Below, in pieces: positions 1-8,497 of a DNA stretch of 32,730 nt. The stretch comes from Calidifonticultor sp964387355 (GTDB lineage: Bacteria > Actinomycetota > Humimicrobiia > Humimicrobiales > Humimicrobiaceae): positions 1 to 32,730 of the forward strand of contig CAYLWJ010000079.1 of assembly GCA_964387355.1 (NCBI GenBank), read 5' to 3'. The notes under the pieces were generated by a model. The model saw nothing but the letters and a program-made list of their open reading frames with translations. It did no database searches and was not told the origin of the DNA. Each line of letters begins with the position of its first letter. Position 1 is the first letter of the stretch. A program made the translations under genes and the position numbers.

Positions 1-291
1 ATGTAATATATGCTTTTGTATAACTTTATATATTTTAGTAAAAATTATTAGTAAATATTATATATACATAATTTATTAAGATAATGGTTTATGGGGCAGA
101 TATTATTATAATATATAAACATATTATTTGTGTTTTATCAAATAAAATTTAAAATATCTACAAACGATCTTTATAAACTTTTCTTGGATAAATTAACTTG
201 TTAAATTTTATTATTATTTAAAAAAAATGATAATTAAAAAAACATGTACAGGTATAAATTTTTTGGCAAATAATTAGATTAGGGAAATTAA

Positions 292-1170
292 TTATTTATT
301 AATAGCAACTAGGTTTGATAAGACGTATTTAGCACACTCAATTGTTGTTAATTTTTGTTTTGTATAGTCAAATACTTTTTCTAAAATTTCATAATATTTA
401 TCTAAGTCAAAAATATTAGACTCAAATAATTCTTTTGCTTGTAAAATATCTAACTTTGGAAAATTTACCATTGTATATTCTGGGCAATTACCTAAATCGG
501 GAAAATATGGTAAACAATAGTTTGCAAGTATTTCATAATGTCGCATACAATCCCAGCCTGCTTTTTTAAATGTCATTCCAAAATAGGCTTCTCTATATCC
601 TTGATAATAATCTTCTTCGTTATCATAAATGTAATTTCTATTTACAGCATTACCTGGAATTAAATCTGCTAACTTTTTTATCTTTTTAATATTCTGCTTA
701 TTTTTAACTATTTTTTCATGAGGAATTGAAAAGGAAATTGGTAAAATATGTTTTGAATTAAATGTAAGCTCTCTCTTAAAATATAGACAATCATTTTTAT
801 AACCGGCCCAAATATCTTGAAAATCTTCCCCGTCCAAATAGCAAATTTTATTATTTTGATAATTTTCTTTAACTAAATCTAAATAATCTTGACACCTATG
901 AATTGAGCCATAAATAATATAATCAAAATATCTCTTTTTTATTTTTTCTTCTAAGTTTGAATTGTCATTTAAATATTTTGGCAAATTCCCCCAAACAGTA
1001 AAGCCTCTACCATATATATTTTTTAAAGTTTCTTTAGTTACTTTATCTTGATACATTAAAAAATAGTCACAAGAATGGGTTAGTTTATCCTCTAATAAAT
1101 TATATAACCCATGCATGACCAAATCACATAAATAGTCCGGGTAACCATTTGCTATATATAAAATCTTCAT
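292..1170 (-). CDS. Glycosyltransferase-like protein (CgeB-like C-terminus), function unassigned
   Basis: The 292-residue protein opens with a Rossmann-like strand (MKILYIANGYPDYLCD), as in many GT-B glycosyltransferases. Its C-terminal third carries YFGMTFKKAGWDCMRHYEIL followed by a Pro/Phe and NCPEYTM segment. From memory of the family, this resembles the C-terminus of CgeB/GT1-like proteins found in surface-polysaccharide clusters, where the invariant Arg and Glu would contact a nucleotide-sugar. There is no signal peptide or membrane segment, so it should be cytosolic. The gene stands alone beyond the tRNA, has no strong Shine-Dalgarno sequence and is not part of the conserved housekeeping order, so it may be an accessory acquisition. 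The substrate is unknown. The family call is an inference from motif likeness only. Confidence 0.5.
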   Translation of the reverse strand: MKILYIANGYPDYLCDLVMHGLYNLLEDKLTHSCDYFLMYQDKVTKETLKNIYGRGFTVWGNLPKYLNDNSNLEEKIKKRYFDYIIYGSIHRCQDYLDLVKENYQNNKICYLDGEDFQDIWAGYKNDCLYFKRELTFNSKHILPISFSIPHEKIVKNKQNIKKIKKLADLIPGNAVNRNYIYDNEEDYYQGYREAYFGMTFKKAGWDCMRHYEILANYCLPYFPDLGNCPEYTMVNFPKLDILQAKELFESNIFDLDKYYEILEKVFDYTKQKLTTIECAKYVLSNLVAINK

Positions 1171-1360
1171 ATTTGTTTATTATTAATTTTTTAATGTTTT
1201 TACTTTTTTATGATAACAAAAATAATTTAAATAATAAAAAATTTTTTTTATTTCTTAACTAAAATTAAAATAAATTATTAATGAGATAGTAAAAAAAGAA
1301 ATTTATTTTTATTATTTTTGATCTTTACTAAAAAATTGTTAGCTAAAAAATCAAGCCGCC

Positions 1361-1394
1361 AAAGATTTTAAAAAGCAAATTTTTTAAAATCTTT
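1361..1394 (-). terminator. AT-rich perfect hairpin downstream of tRNA-Asn
   Basis: A perfect 14-bp stem (1361-1374 with 1381-1394) encloses a six-base loop. It lies 47-80 nt past the tRNA 3' end on the minus strand, where a terminator for the rpoD-tRNA transcript would be expected. The stem is almost all A-T and no clean U-run follows it, so strength and direction are uncertain. Confidence 0.4.
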
Positions 1395-1440
1395 AATTTA
1401 CAAAAGTATTTATCTAGTACTTATCGACATCGAGGAAACA

Positions 1441-1515
<75 letters not shown>

Positions 1516-1576
1516 ATTAGAAAAGCTGCAATGAGTAATTATATTATATAAAAGGATTATTTCAAGACAAAAAATC

Positions 1577-1688
1577 ACTTATTTTTAATCTATTTTTAAC
1601 TTTTTTTATCTTATTTTTAATATCTTTAATCTTATTTTTAATATTTTTAATAATAATAACTATATTACATAACTATATTACTATTATT
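1577..1688. repeat. AT-rich short tandem repeats after rpoD
   Basis: The gap between the rpoD stop and the tRNA holds two near-identical 20-bp copies of ATCTTATTTTTAATATCTTT (1608-1627, 1629-1648), shorter related copies before them, and a duplicated AACTATATTAC-type unit near 1659-1680. No coding potential is visible. Confidence 0.6.
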
Positions 1689-1689
1689 A

Positions 1690-2787
1690 TTAAGACTCTA
1701 GGAAGTCTCTAAGCACACCACTTCTGTTTGGATGTCGCAATTTACTTAAAGTTTTTGACTCAATTTGCCTTATTCTTTCTCTTGTTACACCAAACTCTCT
1801 TCCTACTTCTTCAAGGGTTCTTGGATGGCCATCTTGAAGACCAAATCTAAGCTGTATTACTTTTCTTTCTCTCTCATTTAAGGTATTTAAAACTTTATTT
1901 AATTCATCCTGAAGCATAGTAAATGATGCAGCATCTGAAGGAGCTTCAACTTCAGAATCCTCTATGAAATCACCTAAATGACTATCCTCTTCTTCCCCAA
2001 TTGGAGTTTCAAGCGAAACAGGTTCTTGGGATATTTTCATAATTTCTCTAACCCTTTCAGGAGTATAATCCATATGTTCTGCAATCTCTTCAGCAGTAGG
2101 TTCTCTTCCAAGTCTCTGAAGTAGCTGTCTTTGTACACGAATTAATTTATTAATTGTTTCAACCATATGAACAGGGATACGGATAGTTCTGGCTTGGTCT
2201 GCAATTGCTCGAGTTATAGCCTGTCTAATCCACCAAGTTGCATAAGTTGAAAATTTATATCCCTTTTTATAATCAAATTTTTCAACAGCTCTAATTAATC
2301 CTAAATTTCCCTCCTGAATTAAGTCAAGAAAAAGCATACCTCTTCCAACATACTTCTTTGCTATGCTAACAACCAGCCTTAAGTTTGCCTCCACCAATCT
2401 GCTTTTTGCAGACATATCGCCTTTTTCAATTCTTTTAGCAAGCTGTACCTCTTCAGCAGCAGTAAGAAGCCTTACTTTTCCAATCTCCTTTAAATACATT
2501 CTTACAGGGTCATTTGTAGGAGATTTTACACTTAAGTCTAACTTCTTCTTTAATATATCTTGGTCTTTTTTCTGCTGAATAATGCTGTCAATATCTTCAT
2601 CTTCTTCGCTTACAATTTCAATTGATAAATTATTTAAAACATCATAAATGTTTTCTATTTGTTCTTTAGTCAAATCAAGGTTAGACAAAGTTTCAGTAAT
2701 CTCCTCTGTTGTAAGCATACCCTCTTCTTTACCTTTATTTATAAGGTCTTTAACTTCGTCGAGTTTAAACTCTGACATTCTTTTCAT
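1690..2787 (-). CDS. rpoD: Primary RNA polymerase sigma factor RpoD/SigA
   Basis: This is the housekeeping sigma-70 factor, which directs core RNA polymerase to -35/-10 promoters. The 365 residues show a region 1.1-like N-terminus (about 7-60), an acidic linker, region 1.2 (about 92-124), region 2 with the core-binding and melting motif DLIQEGNLGLIRAVEKFD and STYATWWIRQA (about 128-200), region 3 (about 205-283), and region 4 with the VTRERIRQIE helix-turn-helix (about 295-350). The length matches short SigA proteins of Gram-positives, without the large non-conserved insert of proteobacterial RpoD. A GAGGTG ribosome-binding site at 2801-2796 lies eight bases before the ATG and fixes the start. 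It follows dnaG in the classic dnaG-rpoD order. Confidence 0.97.
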   Translation of the reverse strand: MKRMSEFKLDEVKDLINKGKEEGMLTTEEITETLSNLDLTKEQIENIYDVLNNLSIEIVSEEDEDIDSIIQQKKDQDILKKKLDLSVKSPTNDPVRMYLKEIGKVRLLTAAEEVQLAKRIEKGDMSAKSRLVEANLRLVVSIAKKYVGRGMLFLDLIQEGNLGLIRAVEKFDYKKGYKFSTYATWWIRQAITRAIADQARTIRIPVHMVETINKLIRVQRQLLQRLGREPTAEEIAEHMDYTPERVREIMKISQEPVSLETPIGEEEDSHLGDFIEDSEVEAPSDAASFTMLQDELNKVLNTLNERERKVIQLRFGLQDGHPRTLEEVGREFGVTRERIRQIESKTLSKLRHPNRSGVLRDFLES

Positions 2788-2795
2788 ATAATAAT

Positions 2796-2801
2796 CACCT
2801 C
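2796..2801 (-). promoter_or_regulatory. Shine-Dalgarno GAGGTG for rpoD
   Basis: GAGGTG reads on the minus strand with an 8-nt spacer to the ATG at 2787. It is one of the few strong ribosome-binding sites in the housekeeping array. Confidence 0.8.
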
Positions 2802-2916
2802 AAAAATTTATATTAAAAATTTAAATATTTATAATTTAGGATAAGGTATTTTATAACATTTTTTAAAAAAATCAATTAGTTATTAAAACTATTTTAAATT
2901 CAAATTCTTGCTAAAC

Positions 2917-3006
2917 ATTTATATTTTACATTTGACATTTTACATTTCATATTTTACATTTCATATTTCATATTTTACATTTCACATTTTATATTTCATA
3001 TTTTAT
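2917..3006. repeat. Tandem repeat of TTTTACATTTCATA-type units after dnaG
   Basis: About 90 bases between the dnaG stop and rpoD consist of degenerate head-to-tail units built from ACATTT, CATATTT and CATTTTA. A plus-strand open frame through this tract is an artefact of the repeat. The pattern looks like replication slippage of a short unit. Confidence 0.7.
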
Positions 3007-3017
3007 CTAAAAAAATT

Positions 3018-5096
3018 TTACATAAAAAATTTCTTTTTAATTTTTATTGCTTCTAATTCCAAATCCTTTAATTGTATATTAAGCTGCTTTACTTTTTCCT
3101 CAGCTTTTTGCTTTTTAATCGCTAGTTCCTCATTAAAGTTTTGGTCATCTTTTGCTTTTATTAAGAAATTCTCAATTTTTTTTAATTCTTGCTTTATTTC
3201 ATCTATTTTATCTGACAAATACAGATACCTGAGGTTATTATAAACTTCTTCTGACGCCATATCATAATCGGAATAATGAATTGGGCTAAACACAATTAAA
3301 TTATACAACTTCTTAACAGAACTTTCCTCAAGTTTATTTGACGAAATTTCAATAGGAAAGTTTACATTTATATTTTTGCTTTTAGCTTCGCTTACTTCTT
3401 TTATTACAATTTCATACAAAGCCCGTGTATCATTAAATCTAAAATATTGACTACCTAAATTTAATATTTCTTCAAATTTGCTGCCTATACCATTAATAAT
3501 TATTTTTAAAGCTTCAATTTCTATATTTCTAACTGGATATAATTTTGCAAAATCATCTTTAGATTTTATTTTTGTTATATTTGTGTCTACTATATTTATA
3601 TTAGTATTTGTATTATCTTCTAGATTTTCTACCCTATATAAATTATTTTTAGACTCTAAACTTAATTTTGCCTGACTTTGCTGGCCAGGGTTTATTTTTA
3701 AATAACTTTCTGTATATTTTAACGCTTTTTTTTGCATTTTTTTAATAAGCTGCTCAAATAATAAAGATTCTCTAAGCCTTAATTTCTCAGATATTTTTTT
3801 TATACAGTCTTCCTGAATTATTTTAGATGATAATGTAGAAATAAATTCTATTAATTCGTCAGCAGCTCTTAATTTCTCACTTAAATTTTCATTTTCAATA
3901 TTATACTTTTTTATAATGGTAGAAATTGTAAAGTCGATTATATTTACTGAGCTTTTTATTCTTTCTAAAAAGTCGTCACTTCCTTTTTGAATAACATATT
4001 CAGCAGGGTCATAACCTTTCTCTAAAATTGCAACTTTAATATCAATATTTCCCTCATAAAATAAATCTAATCTTTCATTGTATTCTTTTAACCTTTCAAT
4101 ACTTCTTAAAGAAGCGCTTTGACCTGCAGCATCACTATCAAAAACTAAAATAATATTCTTTGTAAAACGAGAAATTAGTTGAACTTGTTCATTTGTTAAT
4201 GCAGTTCCAAGACTAGCTACACAATTTTTAACACCTTGCTGCCAAAGGGCAATAACATCTGTATATCCTTCAACAATAAACACTTTATCTTCATCTACAA
4301 TAGAATTTTTTGCTTCAAATAATCCATATAAATTTTTACCTTTTGAATATATTTTTGTTTCTGGAGTGTTTATATATTTAGCTGAGTCAATATACTTAGA
4401 TGTTTTGGTTTTACTTTCCTGAACAACAATCCTGCCTCCAAATCCAACCACTTGACCAACCACATCCTTAATTGGAAACATCAACCTGTCTCGAAATCTG
4501 TCATAAACTTCATTATTATTCTTTGAACTCTGAATAGCTAATCCACAGTCTATTAATTCTGAAATTTTAAATCCTTTTTTTAATGCAAATTCAGTAAAAT
4601 TTTTCCAGCCAGGTGGACTGTAGCCTACTTCAAATTTCTGCAAGGTATCAATTAAAAATCCTCTGTTTTTTAAATAATTTAAAGCCTTGTCTGCAATCTT
4701 ATTGTTAAAAAGTATGTAATTGTAGTATTTTTTTGCAAGTTCATTTAGTTCAATTAATCTGCTTTTTTTCTCTTTATAATCTAAGTTAACCCTTTGAATA
4801 AACTTCAAATCATAATTTACTTTTTTTGCAAGAAGCTGAGCCGCTTCAATAAAATCTAAATTCTCAATTTTTTCAATAAAAGTAATAACATCACCGCCCT
4901 CACCACATCCAAAACAATGAAAAAGCTGCTTTCCTGGATCAACAGTAAAAGATGGGGTTTTTTCTTTATGAAATGGACATAAGCCTACAAAATTTTTCCC
5001 TGCTTTTTTTAAATTTATATATTGTCCAACAATATCTTTTATATCACAGCGTGACTTAAGCTCTTCAATTTCACCTTCTTTTAAGCTTCCTTGCAT
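3018..5096 (-). CDS. dnaG: DNA primase DnaG
   Basis: The enzyme makes RNA primers for Okazaki fragments and works with the replicative helicase at the fork. The N-terminal CHC2 zinc ribbon is intact (C40, H43, C61, C64). A primase core follows, then a Toprim domain with the catalytic E276 in VEGYTD and the metal-binding D320-S-D322. The C-terminal 200 residues are weakly conserved, lysine-rich and predicted helical, as expected for the helicase-binding domain. A low-complexity Asn/Thr/Ile stretch lies at about residues 491-508, in the linker before that domain. The 692-residue length is somewhat above the usual 600. No strong ribosome-binding site precedes the ATG. The gene sits between ppdK and rpoD in the conserved order. 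Confidence 0.96.
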   Translation of the reverse strand: MQGSLKEGEIEELKSRCDIKDIVGQYINLKKAGKNFVGLCPFHKEKTPSFTVDPGKQLFHCFGCGEGGDVITFIEKIENLDFIEAAQLLAKKVNYDLKFIQRVNLDYKEKKSRLIELNELAKKYYNYILFNNKIADKALNYLKNRGFLIDTLQKFEVGYSPPGWKNFTEFALKKGFKISELIDCGLAIQSSKNNNEVYDRFRDRLMFPIKDVVGQVVGFGGRIVVQESKTKTSKYIDSAKYINTPETKIYSKGKNLYGLFEAKNSIVDEDKVFIVEGYTDVIALWQQGVKNCVASLGTALTNEQVQLISRFTKNIILVFDSDAAGQSASLRSIERLKEYNERLDLFYEGNIDIKVAILEKGYDPAEYVIQKGSDDFLERIKSSVNIIDFTISTIIKKYNIENENLSEKLRAADELIEFISTLSSKIIQEDCIKKISEKLRLRESLLFEQLIKKMQKKALKYTESYLKINPGQQSQAKLSLESKNNLYRVENLEDNTNTNINIVDTNITKIKSKDDFAKLYPVRNIEIEALKIIINGIGSKFEEILNLGSQYFRFNDTRALYEIVIKEVSEAKSKNINVNFPIEISSNKLEESSVKKLYNLIVFSPIHYSDYDMASEEVYNNLRYLYLSDKIDEIKQELKKIENFLIKAKDDQNFNEELAIKKQKAEEKVKQLNIQLKDLELEAIKIKKKFFM

Positions 5097-5425
5097 ATAT
5101 TTTACTCTTAAATTTTAAATAATAATTAGAATAAATATTTTTAAAATAAATATTTTTTCAAGCAGTGCCTTTTCTAATTTTAATATTAAAAGAATTAAAT
5201 ATAAATGCAATAATTATTATAAAAAGATATTATAAAAAGAAAATATATTAAATTTTTTAGAGATTTGGATTTATTTAAGAGTTTTTTATCTTTTAATTAT
5301 ATATAAATGAGAATTAAAATAAGATGTTATTAAATTAATGGCAGTACTCGTATAAAAGTACTGCCATTTCATATTTAATTTATTCAACTACATTTATCAA
5401 CCACAATAAATTCGTTAATTATTTT
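5097..5425. other. Intergenic region between ppdK and dnaG
   Basis: These 329 bases hold no credible gene. They contain AT-rich repeats (ATTATAAAAAGA twice near 5216-5240) and one strong hairpin at 5337-5368, listed separately. A dnaG promoter may lie here, but the base composition makes any -10/-35 match uninformative. Confidence 0.6.
5337..5368 (-). terminator. Perfect 12-bp hairpin downstream of ppdK
   Basis: AATGGCAGTACT at 5337-5348 pairs without mismatch with AGTACTGCCATT at 5357-5368 around an 8-base loop. It starts 57 bases past the ppdK stop and has unusual G+C for this region. The T-run on the minus side is weak, so it may be a terminator or an mRNA 3'-end stabiliser. Confidence 0.6.
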
Positions 5426-8071
5426 TTATTTGTCTCTAAAAATATCCCCTGATTGTTCCTTAATAGCAGCTTGAGCTGCAGCTAGCCTTGCTATTGGCAC
5501 TCTATATGGAGAGCAGCTAACATAATCAAAATTATTTTTATGACAGAACTCAACTGATGCTGGATCTCCACCATGCTCACCACAAATACCAACTTTTAAA
5601 TCTTTTCTTGTAGCCCTTCCTTTTGTTACTGCCATTTTTATAAGTTCTCCAACACCAACTTGATCTAGTGTTGCAAATGGATCTTTTTCAAGAATTCCCT
5701 TTTCAATATAATAAGGTAAAAACTTACCTGAGTCATCTCTTGAAAATGCAAAAGTTAGCTGAGTTAAGTCATTAGTTCCAAAACTGAAAAACTCAGCTTC
5801 AGTTGCAATTTCATCGGCAGTAATGCAAGCTCTAGGAACTTCTATCATTGTTCCAACCTTATAATCAAGCTTAACATTATTTTCCTTCATTAATGCCTCA
5901 GCTATTTCAACTATCTGCTTCTTTAATATTTTTACTTCTTTTACAATACCAACAACTGGAATCATTATTTCAGGCTTAACAGAAACTCTCTGCTTTGTAA
6001 GCTCAATAGCAGCCTCTATAATAGCTCTTGTCTGCATTTCAAGAATTTCTGGATAAGTAATTGGAAGTCTGCACCCTCTATGGCCCATCATCGGGTTCAT
6101 TTCATGTAGCGATTTTACAGTAGCTTTTAATTCTTCAAATTCAATACCAAGCTCTTTTGCAATTTCCTCTATATCTTTATCTTCAGTTGGTAAAAACTCA
6201 TGTAATGGTGGGTCTAAAAGCCTAATAGTTACAGGAAGTCCTTCCATTACTTTAAATATTTCAATAAAGTCTTGTTTCTGATATGGAAGAATTGTCATTA
6301 AAGCATCTCTTCTTGCTTTTTCATCTCGAGCTACAATCATTTTCCTTACAGCTTTTATTCTTGATGCTTCAAAAAACATATGTTCTGTTCTACATAGACC
6401 GATTCCTTCTGCTCCAAACTTTAGTGCAACTTCTGAATCCTTTGGTGTATCAGCATTCGTTCTTACTCCAAGTTTTCTAAATGAATCAACCCAGGTCATA
6501 AATTCTCCAAAGTCACCTGAAAGTTCAGGATCAATAACTGGTAGCTGACCAATAAAAACTTCACCAGTAGAACCATCTAAAGTTATCCAGTCACCCTTAT
6601 TTATTTTATATTCTCCAACTGTAAAATAATTCTTTTTCTCAAAAACTTTAATTTCCTCTGCACCAGCAACACAGCACTTGCCCATTCCTCTTGCTACAAC
6701 TGCTGCATGTGAAGTCATACCCCCTCTAGCAGTTAAAATTCCTTGTGCCGTAGCCATACCTTCTATATCTTCTGGAGATGTCTCTGTTCTAACAAGAATA
6801 ACCTTGTTTCCTTTTTTAGCCTCTTCTACTGCATCAGCAGCATGAAATACAGCCTGACCTACGGCTGCACCTGGTGATGCAGGTAGTCCCTTAGCTATAG
6901 CTTTAGCTTTTGCTTTTTCTTTTGGGTCAAGCTGTTTATGAAGCAATTGATCAAGTTGTGAAGGTTCTACCCTTAAAACGGCAGTTTTTTTATCAATTAA
7001 ACCTTCCTTTACCATATCAACTGCTATTTTAACAGCTGCAGCTGCAGTTCTTTTTCCAGTCCTTGTTTGAAGCATATAAAGTTTGCCTTCTTGAAAAGTA
7101 AATTCAAGGTCTTGCATATCTTTATAATGATTTTCAAGTATCTTAAATATATCAATTAACTGCTTATAAATTTGAGGCATTTCTTTTTTTAAATTATCAA
7201 TTGTCTGAGGAGTTCTAATTCCTGCAACGACATCTTCACCCTGAGCATTAATTAAATATTCGCCATATGGAACATTTTCTCCAGTAGAAGGATTTCTGGT
7301 AAATGCAACACCAGTTCCAGAGTTATTGCCCATATTACCAAATACCATAGCTTGTACGTTTACAGCAGTACCTAAATTATGAGGTATGTCATAAAGGTTC
7401 CTATATGCTATAGCCCTATTATTATTCCATGAGTCAAAAACTGCATTAATAGCCATTTTTAACTGCTCTTTAGGGTCTTGAGGAAAATTTTTCCCAGTTT
7501 TTTCATAAACAATTTTTTTATAATCATCAACTAGTTCTTTTAAATCCTGAGCAGTTAAATCAGTATCATAATTTGCATTTCTTTGATTCTTTTTTTCTTG
7601 AAGAGCATGCTCAAAGCTTTCATGTTCTATGCTCATTACAACATTACCAAACATTTGAATAAATCTTCTATAAGCATCCCATGCAAATCTCTCATTGCCT
7701 GTTTTTTTAATTAATGCTTGAACAGTCTTATCATTTAACCCTAAATTTAAAACTGTATCCATCATACCAGGCATTGACACAGCAGCACCTGACCTAACTG
7801 AAACAAGAAGAGGATTTTCATCATCGTTAAACTTCATCTGCATTTTATTTTCTAATTTCTCTAAATTCTCTAAAACCTGCTCCCATAAGCCTTCAGGCCA
7901 TTTTTTGCCTAGCTCATAAAACATATTGCAAGTTTCTGTAGTAATAGTAAAACCTGGCGGAACAGGCAAACCAATGTTTGTCATTTCTGATAAATTTGCG
8001 CCTTTTCCTCCTAAAAGCTTTCTCATGTCTTTTGTGCCTTCACCAAAAAAATAAACTAACTTCTTATCCAT
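5426..8071 (-). CDS. ppdK: Pyruvate, phosphate dikinase
   Basis: PPDK interconverts pyruvate, ATP and phosphate with PEP, AMP and PPi in the cytosol. In anaerobes it often runs glycolytically with PPi or supplies PEP for gluconeogenesis. The 881 residues match the family length of about 875. An N-terminal ATP-grasp nucleotide-binding domain begins with FGEGTKDMRKLLGGKGANL. The swivelling phosphohistidine domain has GGMTSHAAVVARGMGKCC with catalytic His at residue 455. The C-terminal PEP/pyruvate TIM barrel ends with CGEHGGDPASVEF, whose Cys (about 830) is the acid/base residue. An AGAAAGGA ribosome-binding site at 8086-8079 supports the start. Its place between glyS and dnaG is also seen in Clostridia. 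PEP from this enzyme would feed the DAHP synthase at the window's end, but that link is inference. Confidence 0.98.
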   Translation of the reverse strand: MDKKLVYFFGEGTKDMRKLLGGKGANLSEMTNIGLPVPPGFTITTETCNMFYELGKKWPEGLWEQVLENLEKLENKMQMKFNDDENPLLVSVRSGAAVSMPGMMDTVLNLGLNDKTVQALIKKTGNERFAWDAYRRFIQMFGNVVMSIEHESFEHALQEKKNQRNANYDTDLTAQDLKELVDDYKKIVYEKTGKNFPQDPKEQLKMAINAVFDSWNNNRAIAYRNLYDIPHNLGTAVNVQAMVFGNMGNNSGTGVAFTRNPSTGENVPYGEYLINAQGEDVVAGIRTPQTIDNLKKEMPQIYKQLIDIFKILENHYKDMQDLEFTFQEGKLYMLQTRTGKRTAAAAVKIAVDMVKEGLIDKKTAVLRVEPSQLDQLLHKQLDPKEKAKAKAIAKGLPASPGAAVGQAVFHAADAVEEAKKGNKVILVRTETSPEDIEGMATAQGILTARGGMTSHAAVVARGMGKCCVAGAEEIKVFEKKNYFTVGEYKINKGDWITLDGSTGEVFIGQLPVIDPELSGDFGEFMTWVDSFRKLGVRTNADTPKDSEVALKFGAEGIGLCRTEHMFFEASRIKAVRKMIVARDEKARRDALMTILPYQKQDFIEIFKVMEGLPVTIRLLDPPLHEFLPTEDKDIEEIAKELGIEFEELKATVKSLHEMNPMMGHRGCRLPITYPEILEMQTRAIIEAAIELTKQRVSVKPEIMIPVVGIVKEVKILKKQIVEIAEALMKENNVKLDYKVGTMIEVPRACITADEIATEAEFFSFGTNDLTQLTFAFSRDDSGKFLPYYIEKGILEKDPFATLDQVGVGELIKMAVTKGRATRKDLKVGICGEHGGDPASVEFCHKNNFDYVSCSPYRVPIARLAAAQAAIKEQSGDIFRDK

Positions 8072-8497
8072 AATAAATTCCTTTCTGTCTAAGTTTTTAA
8101 AACTATTAAAGCTTAAACTATAAAAATATTGTTAGCAATATTATATAGTTAGCAACATTAGTAATATTACCAATATTAGATTAGCAATATATTAGATTAG
8201 CAATATATTAGTAATAAATTTTCAAGTTCAAGTATAAAATACTCAAGTATATTTTTAAAATTTTAAAAAATTAAGTTATTATCCTATTTTTTCTAAAAAA
8301 ATCAACTCTTTTTTTAAATCTGTTTTAAACCTGTAATTTATAAGTAATTTATAAATCTGTAATTTAATCTGTAATTTAAAAAATGAAAGTGTTCTATTTA
8401 AATTTATTTAATTCTAGTTTTTATTTAATTCCAGTTAAATATTTAATTTTAAATATTTAATTTTAATTAATTTATAATTTCTACAATCTAAAAAGTT
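8072..8497. other. 426-bp intergenic region rich in short tandem repeats
   Basis: No gene or RNA is recognisable between glyS and ppdK. The region contains a perfect 16-bp tandem duplication (8176-8191, 8192-8207), repeated CTGTAATTTA units near 8331-8375, and further TTTAATT-type repeats to 8475. A ppdK promoter is expected near 8090-8150 but cannot be picked out in this composition. Confidence 0.6.
8176..8207. repeat. Perfect 16-bp tandem duplication
   Basis: TTAGATTAGCAATATA occurs twice head to tail without mismatch. Related ATTAG/CAATATT words fill the flanks from about 8140 to 8215. Confidence 0.8.

Noticed and set aside
2908..3243. Plus-strand open frame of 111 codons, Tyr/Phe/Ile-rich
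   Set aside because: It runs through the TTTTACATTTCATA repeat and then antisense to the dnaG 3' end. It has no ribosome-binding site and no complexity of its own.
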